IMG/VR virus record: IMGVR_UViG_3300044908_000026 | Coordinates: 1 to 64,000 of that record | Source: a virus | Reading direction: 5' to 3' (one strand) | Length of the DNA stretch: 64,000 bases | Shown here: one piece after another, positions 38,796 through 47,395 of the stretch | Position numbering within the stretch: position 1 is the first letter of the stretch | Layout of the letters: every line of letters begins with the position of its first letter | Notes under the pieces: model-generated | Told to the model about the DNA's origin: nothing | Databases searched by the model: none | The model's input: the letters and a program-made list of their open reading frames with translations, nothing else | Program-made: the position numbers and the translations under genes

Positions 38796-40903
38796 TAGTT
38801 TTTAACCACCGATGCCCCGAGGCTCTTGTAATGCTCAACCTGATCCTCTGGCACTGATTGAACAGCGCCATTCGGAGCCTTCATTCGGACCATTTTCCCG
38901 GGCTGCACGCTCCAGCCGTCTGCCTCCATCGCGGAGCGGGCCTTCCCGCTATCACCCCCGTTGAGCGAGTTGTAGTAATTGATGGTCGCCTTGTTCGGCA
39001 TGCGCCTTGGCCCGTCGTCCGGCACGCCCACATAGGACGCTTCGCTTCTGGCTTTGGTAAGATCTTCGGAAAATCTCTCGCGCCCCAGTGAAACCATCTG
39101 CTGCATCTGTTGAGGCGTGAGGGTGACGCCGGTCAGGTATCCGTCCTTATCGAATTTAGAGGCCATCCCCTGAAGCCAGGGACGCGAAGCGACCGCTTCT
39201 TTGATGATGTCTTTGGTGAGACGCGCGCCTTTCTGGAGTCCCATCGTCATCCCGAGGTGATTGGCGAGCAACGAGAGCATAGCCTGCTGATCGTTGTTTT
39301 TCAGGGCATCTTCCTGATTCTTCGCCATCACGTTGAAGCGTTCGGCGGAATCCAAGGCGGGAGCATACGTTTTGACGGCTGCCGTTTTCAGAGCGGTATC
39401 CGCTTTGTTGTCGCGGTTGCCTGCTACCGCTGCCGCCATGAGTGCGGCGTTATCCTTTCGGGCCTGAATCGACTCAACGGACAATTGCTCCCGCATGATC
39501 CGGTTCATCTCGGCTTGGTTCCCGGAATCAATACTCCGCTGCATGGAATCAATCGCGGCGGCGGGCATCGTATCGGGCGCATTTTGATATAGGGCCTTGA
39601 TTGCCGGGGGCGTCGGGAGCCAATTCGCCTGATCCGCGACCTTCTTCTGCCGCGCGACCTCTTGCGGGGTCGGACGCACGCGCGTCAATCCTGCGGCTTG
39701 ATCTTGCGGCCCCGGAGGAACGATGTTGTACCCCGGCAGTTTAGATTCCGGCGTGCTCTGCACAGCGGGTAGCGGAATCGGTTTATTCGCGCCAGCGAGC
39801 GGTAATTGAGGCGGTTGCTGCGGACCAACGAAATTCGGCGGCGCTTCGGGACTCGTCAGCATTGGAGGCGTGTAGGTCGGCGGCAGCGATTGAGCCGGTG
39901 TGACCAGGTTCTCGTAGCTGCCGGTGATGTCGTTCGGGCCTTCGGCCTGCTTCTGTCGCCGATCCTCCCGCACGTACCCCTGGTTCTCGCGAGCGTCAGC
40001 CAATTTTTGCGCGGATTCCTCTCGCTGCTGCTGGCGGTTCTCAATCTCGCTCTGGATGTTCTGCGCGTAGGACCGCTTCTGGAGGTCGGCAAGCTCCGCA
40101 TCGCTCGCAGCCTTGAGCGCGGCGTCCTCGCGGGCCGATTGCATTCCGCCGGGATGGAGCACCGCTCCGCCGATTGCCGGGCCGATGAGCGGCATCGCAG
40201 CCGCCAACATTCCGAGAATTTGCCGCTTTACGGTGATTGGATGATCCTCGATTTCCTTCAGGCGGTCGAGGCGATGCTTTATCAGCGCATCCGTGGCTGG
40301 CGTCGGGATCGTCGTGAGATCCTGTGGCGCGGCGGCTTGCGCGCCCGTTCCGCCATTCTGCACATCGTTGACGCTCATCACCCGGCGTCCAGTGGCCTCG
40401 GGCGCGGGCGCGCCCATTTCATCGGCCCCAACGTTGGCTACGCTATTGTAATCAGCCGATTTCTTAGCTGGGTTGTCCAATAGTCCAGGTGGTTTCGCCT
40501 CAGCCTTGAGTGCCTCGTTTGATGCTGGCGACGCTGCCGGTTCAGGAGGGGATGCGTCATTCCCCTGCAATCCTGGTTTCATCGGAGCAGAAGCGATCTC
40601 TGATGGCGTAGGTCCGCTAGGGGACTCCAGCAGCGGCCCAGGCTCATCCGGCTCATCAGATGGGCCACCGCTCCCGGATTGCGGCATCCAGCCATACCCG
40701 TTTCCCGACGCGCCGGTCAACGGACCCGCCTCCGGGTTCCCGGCATCGCTCACCTGATTCAATAAGCCGGGGTTATAGTTGGCCGAATCCGGGTTCAGTT
40801 CTCCGGGCGCAGCGTCAGGCGTGTAATCCTCATCAAGATCGGTCGCCATGAACGGCGGCGTCGTGATCGGCGAAGCTAGCGAGTTGAGGATGGATGCGCT
40901 CAT
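38795..40903 (-). CDS. Internal virion-type protein
   Basis: 702 aa. The N-terminal 330 residues are disordered-looking (Pro/Ala/Gly/Asp-rich), then helices (QREESAQKLADARENQGY, then DTALKTAAVKTYAPALD). The C-terminus reads ATINYYNSLNGGDSGKARSAM and MKAPNGAVQSVPEDQVEHY, a small domain common at the ends of phage structural proteins. Probably an ejection protein. No catalytic motif is seen. Confidence 0.6.
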   Translation of the reverse strand: MSASILNSLASPITTPPFMATDLDEDYTPDAAPGELNPDSANYNPGLLNQVSDAGNPEAGPLTGASGNGYGWMPQSGSGGPSDEPDEPGPLLESPSGPTPSEIASAPMKPGLQGNDASPPEPAASPASNEALKAEAKPPGLLDNPAKKSADYNSVANVGADEMGAPAPEATGRRVMSVNDVQNGGTGAQAAAPQDLTTIPTPATDALIKHRLDRLKEIEDHPITVKRQILGMLAAAMPLIGPAIGGAVLHPGGMQSAREDAALKAASDAELADLQKRSYAQNIQSEIENRQQQREESAQKLADARENQGYVREDRRQKQAEGPNDITGSYENLVTPAQSLPPTYTPPMLTSPEAPPNFVGPQQPPQLPLAGANKPIPLPAVQSTPESKLPGYNIVPPGPQDQAAGLTRVRPTPQEVARQKKVADQANWLPTPPAIKALYQNAPDTMPAAAIDSMQRSIDSGNQAEMNRIMREQLSVESIQARKDNAALMAAAVAGNRDNKADTALKTAAVKTYAPALDSAERFNVMAKNQEDALKNNDQQAMLSLLANHLGMTMGLQKGARLTKDIIKEAVASRPWLQGMASKFDKDGYLTGVTLTPQQMQQMVSLGRERFSEDLTKARSEASYVGVPDDGPRRMPNKATINYYNSLNGGDSGKARSAMEADGWSVQPGKMVRMKAPNGAVQSVPEDQVEHYKSLGASVVKN

Positions 40904-42543
40904 CAGTATCCCAGTGCGTTAGGCGCGCCAGCGGATGATCCTACGGCTGCTGTCGCCAATCCCTTCCCAAGTCCCTGCTCAAGCTGTCCGCTGAACGTCG
41001 AGTTGTTCAAACCCAAGCCCCATTGCGCGCCCGTCGCCGTCGCCTGGTTCATCGCGCCCAGCGTCGTCGCGTTCGCCGTGTTCTCCGCGCCGGTGTAGCC
41101 GAGCGAAGTATTGGCGTTCGCGTTCGCCTGACCCGTCGACCAGTTCAGGAAGTTGTTCTGGCCCGCGATCCGCGCATTGGCCGCTGCCTGGTAGGCCGCG
41201 CTCTGCGTGTTCGTCACAGCGGTATTCTGATTGAACGTATTCTGCTGCTGGTACATCGTGTTGGTTAGTTGGTTCTGGTACTGCTGGTTGGCGTAGGTTG
41301 TGTTCAACTGGTTGACGTTCGCCGCCAGATTCTCGCCAGTCGTTTGTCCGTATTCCTGACCCGCAGTCATCTGCTGTCCGACGTTTTGCTCTATGCCGAT
41401 ACCGGCATTACCGCCGTACATCGCGTTCTGATACGCCGCATTCGCTTCGTTCGTTGTGGCGCTCATGCCGAGATTGGCAAGATTCTGTTCCGCCGCGAGG
41501 CTTGACTGCTGATAGTTATTCGCTTCTCCCAATTGCTGGCCTAGCAGGTTCTCGCCCGCGCCCACCTGCATCCCGGACTCGGTCTGTTGCGCCCCCAGTT
41601 GAGTTTGCGCGTAATTCATCTCCAACGACCGCTGTTGGGCCTGCGCTGCGAGCGTGGCGTTCGTCACGGCGGCGGCAGATGCTTCGTCACCCTGCACTCT
41701 GTTCTGCTGCTGAAGCGCCGCTACGCTCATCGGATCGGCATTCCCCGATGCGAGTGCGGCGTTCTCGTAAGCCTGATTCTGCGCGGCTGTCGCGGCCCCG
41801 ACTCCGGTTGCGGCCTGGTTCTCGATCTGCTGAACCTGCGCGTCGCTCATGTTGTAGGTGTTCGGGTTCAGATCGTTGGTAAGCGATAGGTTCGCGTTCG
41901 TGTCTGCTGCTCCGATATTGCTCGCCGCGCCCGTGTACGCCCCTTCTACCGAGTTCAGGAATGAACCCGTTGGGTCGTAGGACAAGCCGGGATTGCTCAT
42001 CGCCGAGTCATAACCCGCACCCATGTTGGCTTGCGCGGTGCCGAGCGCAGTGTCCGCATTGGTCAAAAACTGCTGCTGGTTCCCTTGGCTGGTGTTGACC
42101 GTGTTGAGAATGGCGTTTGGATCAAAACTGTTGTAGAGCGAGTTCGGATCACCGAGCATCGCGGCGGATTGCGCTTGCGTCGGCGCGAGCGAAGCGTAGC
42201 CCTGTGGAGTGGTTTCACCTGCCTGATACTGACTTGTCTGGAGGATGTTTCCGAGTTCGTCGGTCGTGTAGCCGGGGGTGTTGCCAATGTTCGCGCCTTC
42301 AACGTTCGCGGCATTGGCGTAAGCAGATTGCGCGTTATTATAGTACTGTTGCTGGTTCGCGTCGTAGGCTTCTAGCTGGCTTCCAATGGCAGAGCTTGCG
42401 AGGCGATTCTGCATCTGCTGCGCGCCGGGATCTCCCAAGTTCGTTACAGGCACAACCATCCCCGGACTCATCATATTCGGCGTCATCGCCGTAGGCTGTT
42501 GAGTCTGGAGAATTGCGCTGTAATCGATTGGGGCTGAAGCCAT
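40903..42543 (-). CDS. Gln/Asn/Ala-rich virion-type protein
   Basis: 546 aa, extremely rich in Ala, Gln, Asn and Tyr with repetitive helices (AQSAYANAANVEGANIGNTP, then NQQYQNQLTNTMYQQQNTF). Low-complexity internal proteins of this kind occur in short-tailed phages. Adjacent to two other candidate internal proteins and coupled by ATGA. The ORF is certain, the role inferred. Confidence 0.6.
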   Translation of the reverse strand: MASAPIDYSAILQTQQPTAMTPNMMSPGMVVPVTNLGDPGAQQMQNRLASSAIGSQLEAYDANQQQYYNNAQSAYANAANVEGANIGNTPGYTTDELGNILQTSQYQAGETTPQGYASLAPTQAQSAAMLGDPNSLYNSFDPNAILNTVNTSQGNQQQFLTNADTALGTAQANMGAGYDSAMSNPGLSYDPTGSFLNSVEGAYTGAASNIGAADTNANLSLTNDLNPNTYNMSDAQVQQIENQAATGVGAATAAQNQAYENAALASGNADPMSVAALQQQNRVQGDEASAAAVTNATLAAQAQQRSLEMNYAQTQLGAQQTESGMQVGAGENLLGQQLGEANNYQQSSLAAEQNLANLGMSATTNEANAAYQNAMYGGNAGIGIEQNVGQQMTAGQEYGQTTGENLAANVNQLNTTYANQQYQNQLTNTMYQQQNTFNQNTAVTNTQSAAYQAAANARIAGQNNFLNWSTGQANANANTSLGYTGAENTANATTLGAMNQATATGAQWGLGLNNSTFSGQLEQGLGKGLATAAVGSSAGAPNALGY

Positions 42544-42558
42544 TGGTATCCCCTTAGT

Positions 42559-43029
42559 TTAGAACGTCTGGTTGATAGGCGGCGGACCCTGCGGCCCCGG
42601 ACCGCTCGGAGGCGGTGCGCTCATCGGCTGCGCCGGTGCCGTTGGCGGTGCGGCGGGTGCGCCCGTCATCCTGAGCCTTTGGATCATCGCTGGATTTTGC
42701 TGCGGAGCACCACCTGGAGGCATCGCGCCCTGTCCCGGCGGCGGACCCTGCGGCCCACCCGGAGCCGTCATCGGACGCGCGGGCGGCACGAACTGCTGAG
42801 GCGGGGCGGGTGCTCCAGGGGGCGGCATCGGGCGACCCGTCGGAGGCGGTCCCCCTGGGCCAACGGCAGTACTTCCCGGTTGGTAGGGCATCGGCGGAGA
42901 ACCACCAGCCTGGGGCATCAACTGAGACTGTGGCGCTCCCGCTTGGTTGCCCCACGCTGGACCTGTGGGCCGATTCTGATTGTTGCCCCATGCGGCTTGC
43001 GAATTGCCCGGAGGCATAGAGGGTGTCAT
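42559..43029 (-). CDS. Pro/Gly/Gln-rich protein
   Basis: 156 aa of mostly disordered sequence (GPGGPPPTGRPMPPPGAP), with one helical patch (NPAMIQRLRMTG). Three frames are open here because of the GC-rich composition, but this frame has a coupled position in the block and a ribosome binding site (AGGAGC). It may be a linker or virion accessory. Confidence 0.5.
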   Translation of the reverse strand: MTPSMPPGNSQAAWGNNQNRPTGPAWGNQAGAPQSQLMPQAGGSPPMPYQPGSTAVGPGGPPPTGRPMPPPGAPAPPQQFVPPARPMTAPGGPQGPPPGQGAMPPGGAPQQNPAMIQRLRMTGAPAAPPTAPAQPMSAPPPSGPGPQGPPPINQTF

Positions 43030-43063
43030 TTGGAAGCTCCTATTGTGAGTAATGTTAGCAAAA

Positions 43064-43897
43064 TCATGATGTTTGGAAAGTCAAACCTTCTAGGGAAATG
43101 TTCCCGATAGTTCCGAAACTGGAAACCGCAACCTGTCCATTCGCGGCAATCATCACAAAGGTGGTGTTGTTTCCGCCAGAGTTCCAACAAACAAGATTTA
43201 CCTGCTTGGCTGGCTGATAGCCGGAAGGCAGCGTGAAGGCGACCGTATTATTGCTGCCCGTATTGATATTTCCGCTTAGCCGTACGGAATCAATCCCCTC
43301 GGTTCGATACCGGGCTTGATTGTATGTGCTCGTGCCAGTGTTTGCCCAACCATTCTGAAAGCCAACCCCACCGCTGACATTCTGCCAAGGCCCCGGTGCC
43401 GGCTGACCAGCGACGGCAAAGGAAGATCCGTTCCAAATCCTGAGCGTGACGGTCTGATCCACACAGAGAGTTCCGAGTCCTGGACTCGCCAATTCGTCGA
43501 CAATAATCGTTCCGCCACTCGACCACGCGCCGGGATTGCTTCCAAGCGCGTATTTGATCGTGGTGCCGGTGGTTCCAGAGGTGGTCACTAGGTCAGTACC
43601 GTTGTAACCAGTAGGGGTGACGCCGGATAGAGAGAAACGCTGGCCCACGGCGAAGTTGTGGCTCGTGCTAACCGTGAGGGTGACGATGCCACCTGACCAA
43701 CTTGCCGCTGTGACGGTGTATGTATTGCCGGGGATATCGCCGGGGACCAGCGTCACCCACGCCAAATTAGGCAAGCCGTATTTAGCGAAGTCCATGTTGG
43801 AGCCGCGCGTGGCGATGTCGGCGGCGATGTTCTGGAAATCGGTAACGCCGGGTTTGGTGGTCGTCGTCCAACTTGCGGGGTTGAATAGTTCCGCCAT
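43064..43897 (-). CDS. Tail-fibre-type protein
   Basis: 277 aa. An N-terminal MAELFNPASWTTTTKPGVTDF and helical stub, then beta-rich sequence with a carbohydrate-binding-like C-terminal domain (VAFTLPSGYQPAKQVNLVC, then IAANGQVAVSS), which is common at the end of phage fibres and in receptor-binding proteins. It is a candidate receptor-binding protein. Confidence 0.6.
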   Translation of the reverse strand: MAELFNPASWTTTTKPGVTDFQNIAADIATRGSNMDFAKYGLPNLAWVTLVPGDIPGNTYTVTAASWSGGIVTLTVSTSHNFAVGQRFSLSGVTPTGYNGTDLVTTSGTTGTTIKYALGSNPGAWSSGGTIIVDELASPGLGTLCVDQTVTLRIWNGSSFAVAGQPAPGPWQNVSGGVGFQNGWANTGTSTYNQARYRTEGIDSVRLSGNINTGSNNTVAFTLPSGYQPAKQVNLVCWNSGGNNTTFVMIAANGQVAVSSFGTIGNISLEGLTFQTS

Positions 43898-43902
43898 GCT
43901 GG

Positions 43903-44085
43903 TTACACCTCGAAGTCAATGGGCTCGGGCTGCAATTTGCCGGAGTGGTCGGGGACCGTTCCGGTAGGGACCCCAGCCAAAGCGCAAGCAGCGGCCTCGG
44001 CAGTCGCCCGGTCTGGGGCCGTGCCGGTGAAGCGGCGGTTGTGGCCATTCTTGTCCACGATGGTGATGCTGAAAATGTATTTCAT
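43903..44085 (-). CDS. Small hypothetical protein
   Basis: 60 aa (YIFSITIVDKNGHNRRFTG, then a helix rich in Ala). It looks like a compact alpha/beta domain. Overlaps the upstream gene by ATGA. Confidence 0.55.
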   Translation of the reverse strand: MKYIFSITIVDKNGHNRRFTGTAPDRATAEAAACALAGVPTGTVPDHSGKLQPEPIDFEV

Positions 44086-44459
44086 TTGTCAGTTTCCTTT
44101 TCTGGTTCGAGTAATGGCATCAAGGCTAGGATCTGGTCAGCGGAGATGGCGGGTAACTTGTCAATGAGCAGGCGAGGCAAAGGCGAGCAGTCGATCTGCA
44201 CCTGCTCGGCACGGAACGGGGCGAGTTCGGCCTGCATCGCGGCCAGCTTGTTGGCAGGGACTTGGATCTGGCCGTCAGACTCCGTGCCATAGCGCCGGAA
44301 GATTTGCAGGTTGCCTTCGTGAGCGGCCTGGATCTCGGCGAGGACTTTGGTTAGGAATACAGCCACTTTGAAACCGTAGACAGGTGGGAGCGGGGCCTTG
44401 CGGAGGAAGGCGAGGGTGTCTGAGGCGTCGAGGAGTTGGCCGATGGTCAAGGTTATCAT
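44082..44459 (-). CDS. Helical hypothetical protein
   Basis: 125 aa, helical (TIGQLLDASDTLAFLRKAPL). It has the ITIGQLLxAxxAL start often seen in small structural accessory proteins. The ATG is at 44459. No family assigned; its upstream neighbour is the divergent plus-strand island. Confidence 0.55.
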   Translation of the reverse strand: MITLTIGQLLDASDTLAFLRKAPLPPVYGFKVAVFLTKVLAEIQAAHEGNLQIFRRYGTESDGQIQVPANKLAAMQAELAPFRAEQVQIDCSPLPRLLIDKLPAISADQILALMPLLEPEKETDK

Positions 44460-44476
44460 GAACCTACATTATCCCC

Positions 44477-44506
44477 TTGACAGCGTATTGCATTCTGCTG
44501 TACACT
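44477..44506 (+). promoter_or_regulatory. Promoter, leaderless type
   Basis: Perfect TTGACA (44477-44482), an 18-base spacer and TACACT (44501-44506), then six bases to the ATG at 44513. It is the clearest promoter in the window and drives the plus-strand three-gene island. No ribosome binding site fits between -10 and the ATG. Confidence 0.65.
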
Positions 44507-44512
44507 TGAGCC

Positions 44513-44653
44513 ATGAAGAAATCGAAAACATACCGGATCAGCGATGAGGGCATTCGGCTTGCAGCGGCTCTAGCAAAGAAACTCGGGGTTGCTGAGACGG
44601 CGGTAGTAGAACTTGCTATTCGCGGTCTGGCAAAGGAAGAAAAGATCAAATGA
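44513..44653 (+). CDS. Ribbon-helix-helix-like small protein
   Basis: 46 aa: strand (KSKTYRISDEGIR), helix (LAAALAKKLGV), helix (ETAVVELAIRGLAKEEK), the RHH plan. It leads an island with its own promoter, so it may regulate it. Overlaps the next gene by ATGA. Confidence 0.6.
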   Translation: MKKSKTYRISDEGIRLAAALAKKLGVAETAVVELAIRGLAKEEKIK

Positions 44654-44982
44654 CACTCTCCGAAATCAAACGTGAACTTCACGAATGGATCGCTCAGCAT
44701 GGTGGACCCGTGCAGTATTTCCACGTGCATGTCGGCTTTGACTCCTACAAGTGCGTTATCTGCCACTACGAATTACGATTCCATCTGCTTGAATACATTA
44801 ACAAGCAATGGGAACACGTTTACATCAACAGCATCGGCGCTCCACATTCTATTGCAGAGATCCAGGAATACGCCGACGAAGCGGTGCTCAAACTTTTAAT
44901 CAACACGGAACGATGGCCCCTTACTGAGTGGGCACTCGCCCCGCCGATTCCACAACTGACTACCATAAAGGAACCTCAATGA
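44650..44982 (+). CDS. Hypothetical protein
   Basis: 110 aa, with many aromatic residues and a CVICHYELRFH motif in the centre (possible Cys/His metal site). Coupled by ATGA on both sides. No family is recognised. Confidence 0.6.
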   Translation: MTLSEIKRELHEWIAQHGGPVQYFHVHVGFDSYKCVICHYELRFHLLEYINKQWEHVYINSIGAPHSIAEIQEYADEAVLKLLINTERWPLTEWALAPPIPQLTTIKEPQ

Positions 44983-45383
44983 AACTCGCACTCGCATCCC
45001 TCTTCATTTTCGCTACGTCCTTCGCGGCTGCTCAACCGACCACTACCACATTTGCATTGAACTTCAGTTCGACGCGCATCGCCCAGCTCAACAGCCAAGG
45101 GTTCATACTTCCCTCGCCACAGCTACCCTTTCTCCAGATATTCATCGTCAGTAACATACAAATCGGCAACGCGGCCTACACGATCTCCGTTTCATACTCG
45201 GACCCGAAGGGCAACCCTAAGGCGCAAACAGCTACCTGTACGGCGTCACAAACTCCATTCGGGCAGGACGGGACCACGCTGACCCAATGCCTCGTGTACT
45301 TAGACGCCATTAATGGTGCCACCGTCACGATCACTCCGCTCCTGCCTGTTGCCACATTGCCGTCCATCTCGGTACTGCCCTAA
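44979..45383 (+). CDS. Exported protein, unknown
   Basis: 134 aa. Signal peptide (LALASLFIFATSFAAAQ), then a beta-rich domain (TFALNFSSTRIAQLNSQGF) with two Cys (TATCTASQT, TQCLVYLD) possibly bridged in the periplasm. Last gene of the island; its TAA overlaps the convergent minus-strand stop. The function is unknown. Confidence 0.65.
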   Translation: MKLALASLFIFATSFAAAQPTTTTFALNFSSTRIAQLNSQGFILPSPQLPFLQIFIVSNIQIGNAAYTISVSYSDPKGNPKAQTATCTASQTPFGQDGTTLTQCLVYLDAINGATVTITPLLPVATLPSISVLP

Positions 45384-47395
45384 GTCACAATAACTCCGGC
45401 TATCACACTATACCCGGCAGTGATAGCGGCGGCCAGGGTTCCTGTGAACCCAGTCTGCCCGCCTATATTTATGATCGGATTACCTCCAGAGCCAGAGGTT
45501 GGCTGAATCTGTATAAGGTGAGCCCCGCTAACCGACGATCCGAGTTCTAAGATACCAGCAACGCCGCCTGTGACGTTCTGCCATCCAAACTGGCAAAACA
45601 TGTGGGTTCCTGTATAATCCAAAATTGCTAGGCCGTCTGCGACTGATACTATGGACATTACCGTGCCGCCATCTGTTACGATAAGACCAGCCGGATTGGA
45701 AGTAAAAGTTCCAGTAGGAACAGCGTTTGCAATAGTGGTAGTAAGGCCACCGGCGGTCACCTCAAACCCGTTTGTACAAGTGATAGTTGGGCTCGTAATT
45801 GAGATCGTCGCCGAGATCGTACCGGCTGTCAGCTTGGTTGCCGATAGGCTGGTAATGTTGGCGTCCGTGATCGTCGCGCTGGCGATCTTCGCCCCAGTGA
45901 TCGTAGCCGTAGCGATCAGCGCGTTGGTGATGACCCCCGTCCCGATGTTCGCCGTTCCAATGGTGGCGCTGGCAATGTTGGCCCCGGTGATGGTGGCAGA
46001 CTGGATTTGAGCCCCGGACACCGCAAGGTTGGCAATGAGTGCGTTGGTGATCGCCGCGTTCTGGATTGCCGCTGTGCCGACAGCCGCTGCCGCGATCGCC
46101 GTGCTGGTGACGGAGCCGGTAGCAAGGTTGGCAGCCTGGACCGCGAGCGAGGCCAGCAGCGGGTTGGTTATGGCAAGGTTCTGCACGTTGATTGTGGCGA
46201 CCGCTCCCGACCCGAGCAGGGAGTTCGTGATCCCCGCCGTCGCCACCCCGAACAGCCCGTTCACAATCGCCATGGACGCGGCAATGGTAGAGGTGATGAT
46301 GGCGCTCGCGTCCGTCGTACCTACCGTGGACCCATACACAATCGGGAAACTTGGGGTGATGCCGGGGACGATGTTATTACCCTGGAACACGCCAGACGCA
46401 TTGACGAGCCCAGCCACTAGCCACACAACAGCATTGGTCACGGCGGTCGGCGTGTCCAGTACAAAGCTATGGGGCGTGGTGAGTTGCGAGATGCCATCGG
46501 CGGGCGCAACCACCGGGCCGGCCTGAGTATAAAGCTGCCCGCCGTTTAGCACCGTCTGGTTCGCGGCAAGCGTTGGGTCAGTCCCCGCCATCGTCAGCAC
46601 CAATTGAAAGCACCAGCCGGGGATGACTGGCGTATCGGCCACCTGCACATACACTGGTGTCTCCAGCTTACCGGTGACATTGACCGGAGCCAAAGCATCG
46701 GCGACGATGGTGACCAGACCGCCAGACGCTATCGTTAGTCCCGTGATGTTGGTGCCGTTGGCAGGCGTGCCGGAAGCGACCGAGACAAGGGTAAAGGTTT
46801 GGCTTGGTGTCGGACTAGGCTGGTTCGCTTCCACCAACGTATTTTGAATTGGGCCGGATACCGAGTTCGCGTAGACACGGGATGGGATATTGATACTCGC
46901 ATTGATCCCTGGAGGTCCTGGAATGTTCGGGATTGTCAGGCGAGCAGCGAGCGCGCCGATAGGGAAGGTACCACAATCTATTGGCGTCCAAGGTCCGATG
47001 AGGGAAGCGGTGCCGGACAAGTCTGTAGTCCCAACCTGGACCGGCGTCCCGCTCGACTGATCCGGTACTTCTAAATAGATGTGGCAGCCTGTAATCGTGT
47101 CGCCGGGGTCGGTCGGTGGGGTCACTTGCACTTGCAGAGCGATGGCAAGGGTGTTTGGGTCGATGAATCCGGTCACCACAATCGCGGTGACATTCCCAGG
47201 CGGTGTCGTGCTCACCGGAATGGGCGGGAATGGAATATTAGAGATTTGAAACTGTGTGGATCGGCTGTTTTGATTTACAGATTGCTCAACGAGATTCAGC
47301 GCCTGCGCAATGTAAATATCCGTCACCCGCCCGCCGTTGCGAATCGAGTTCGTCAACGCGCCAATAGCCAGCGGACTGCTTGTTGTCGGCGTCAT
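45380..47395 (-). CDS. Tail fibre or tip protein with beta-helix repeats
   Basis: 671 aa from the ATG at 47395 overlapping the upstream stop. N-terminal helix (RVTDIYIAQALNLVEQSVN) and fibronectin-like domains (TAIVVTGFIDPNTLAIALQV). Residues about 440-540 (positions roughly 45.78-46.08 kb) contain alternating short repeats such as ATITGANIASATIGTANIG, resembling a pentapeptide-type beta-helix. A C-terminal globular domain follows. This is typical of a receptor-binding fibre stem. Confidence 0.65.
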   Translation of the reverse strand: MTPTTSSPLAIGALTNSIRNGGRVTDIYIAQALNLVEQSVNQNSRSTQFQISNIPFPPIPVSTTPPGNVTAIVVTGFIDPNTLAIALQVQVTPPTDPGDTITGCHIYLEVPDQSSGTPVQVGTTDLSGTASLIGPWTPIDCGTFPIGALAARLTIPNIPGPPGINASINIPSRVYANSVSGPIQNTLVEANQPSPTPSQTFTLVSVASGTPANGTNITGLTIASGGLVTIVADALAPVNVTGKLETPVYVQVADTPVIPGWCFQLVLTMAGTDPTLAANQTVLNGGQLYTQAGPVVAPADGISQLTTPHSFVLDTPTAVTNAVVWLVAGLVNASGVFQGNNIVPGITPSFPIVYGSTVGTTDASAIITSTIAASMAIVNGLFGVATAGITNSLLGSGAVATINVQNLAITNPLLASLAVQAANLATGSVTSTAIAAAAVGTAAIQNAAITNALIANLAVSGAQIQSATITGANIASATIGTANIGTGVITNALIATATITGAKIASATITDANITSLSATKLTAGTISATISITSPTITCTNGFEVTAGGLTTTIANAVPTGTFTSNPAGLIVTDGGTVMSIVSVADGLAILDYTGTHMFCQFGWQNVTGGVAGILELGSSVSGAHLIQIQPTSGSGGNPIINIGGQTGFTGTLAAAITAGYSVIAGVIVT

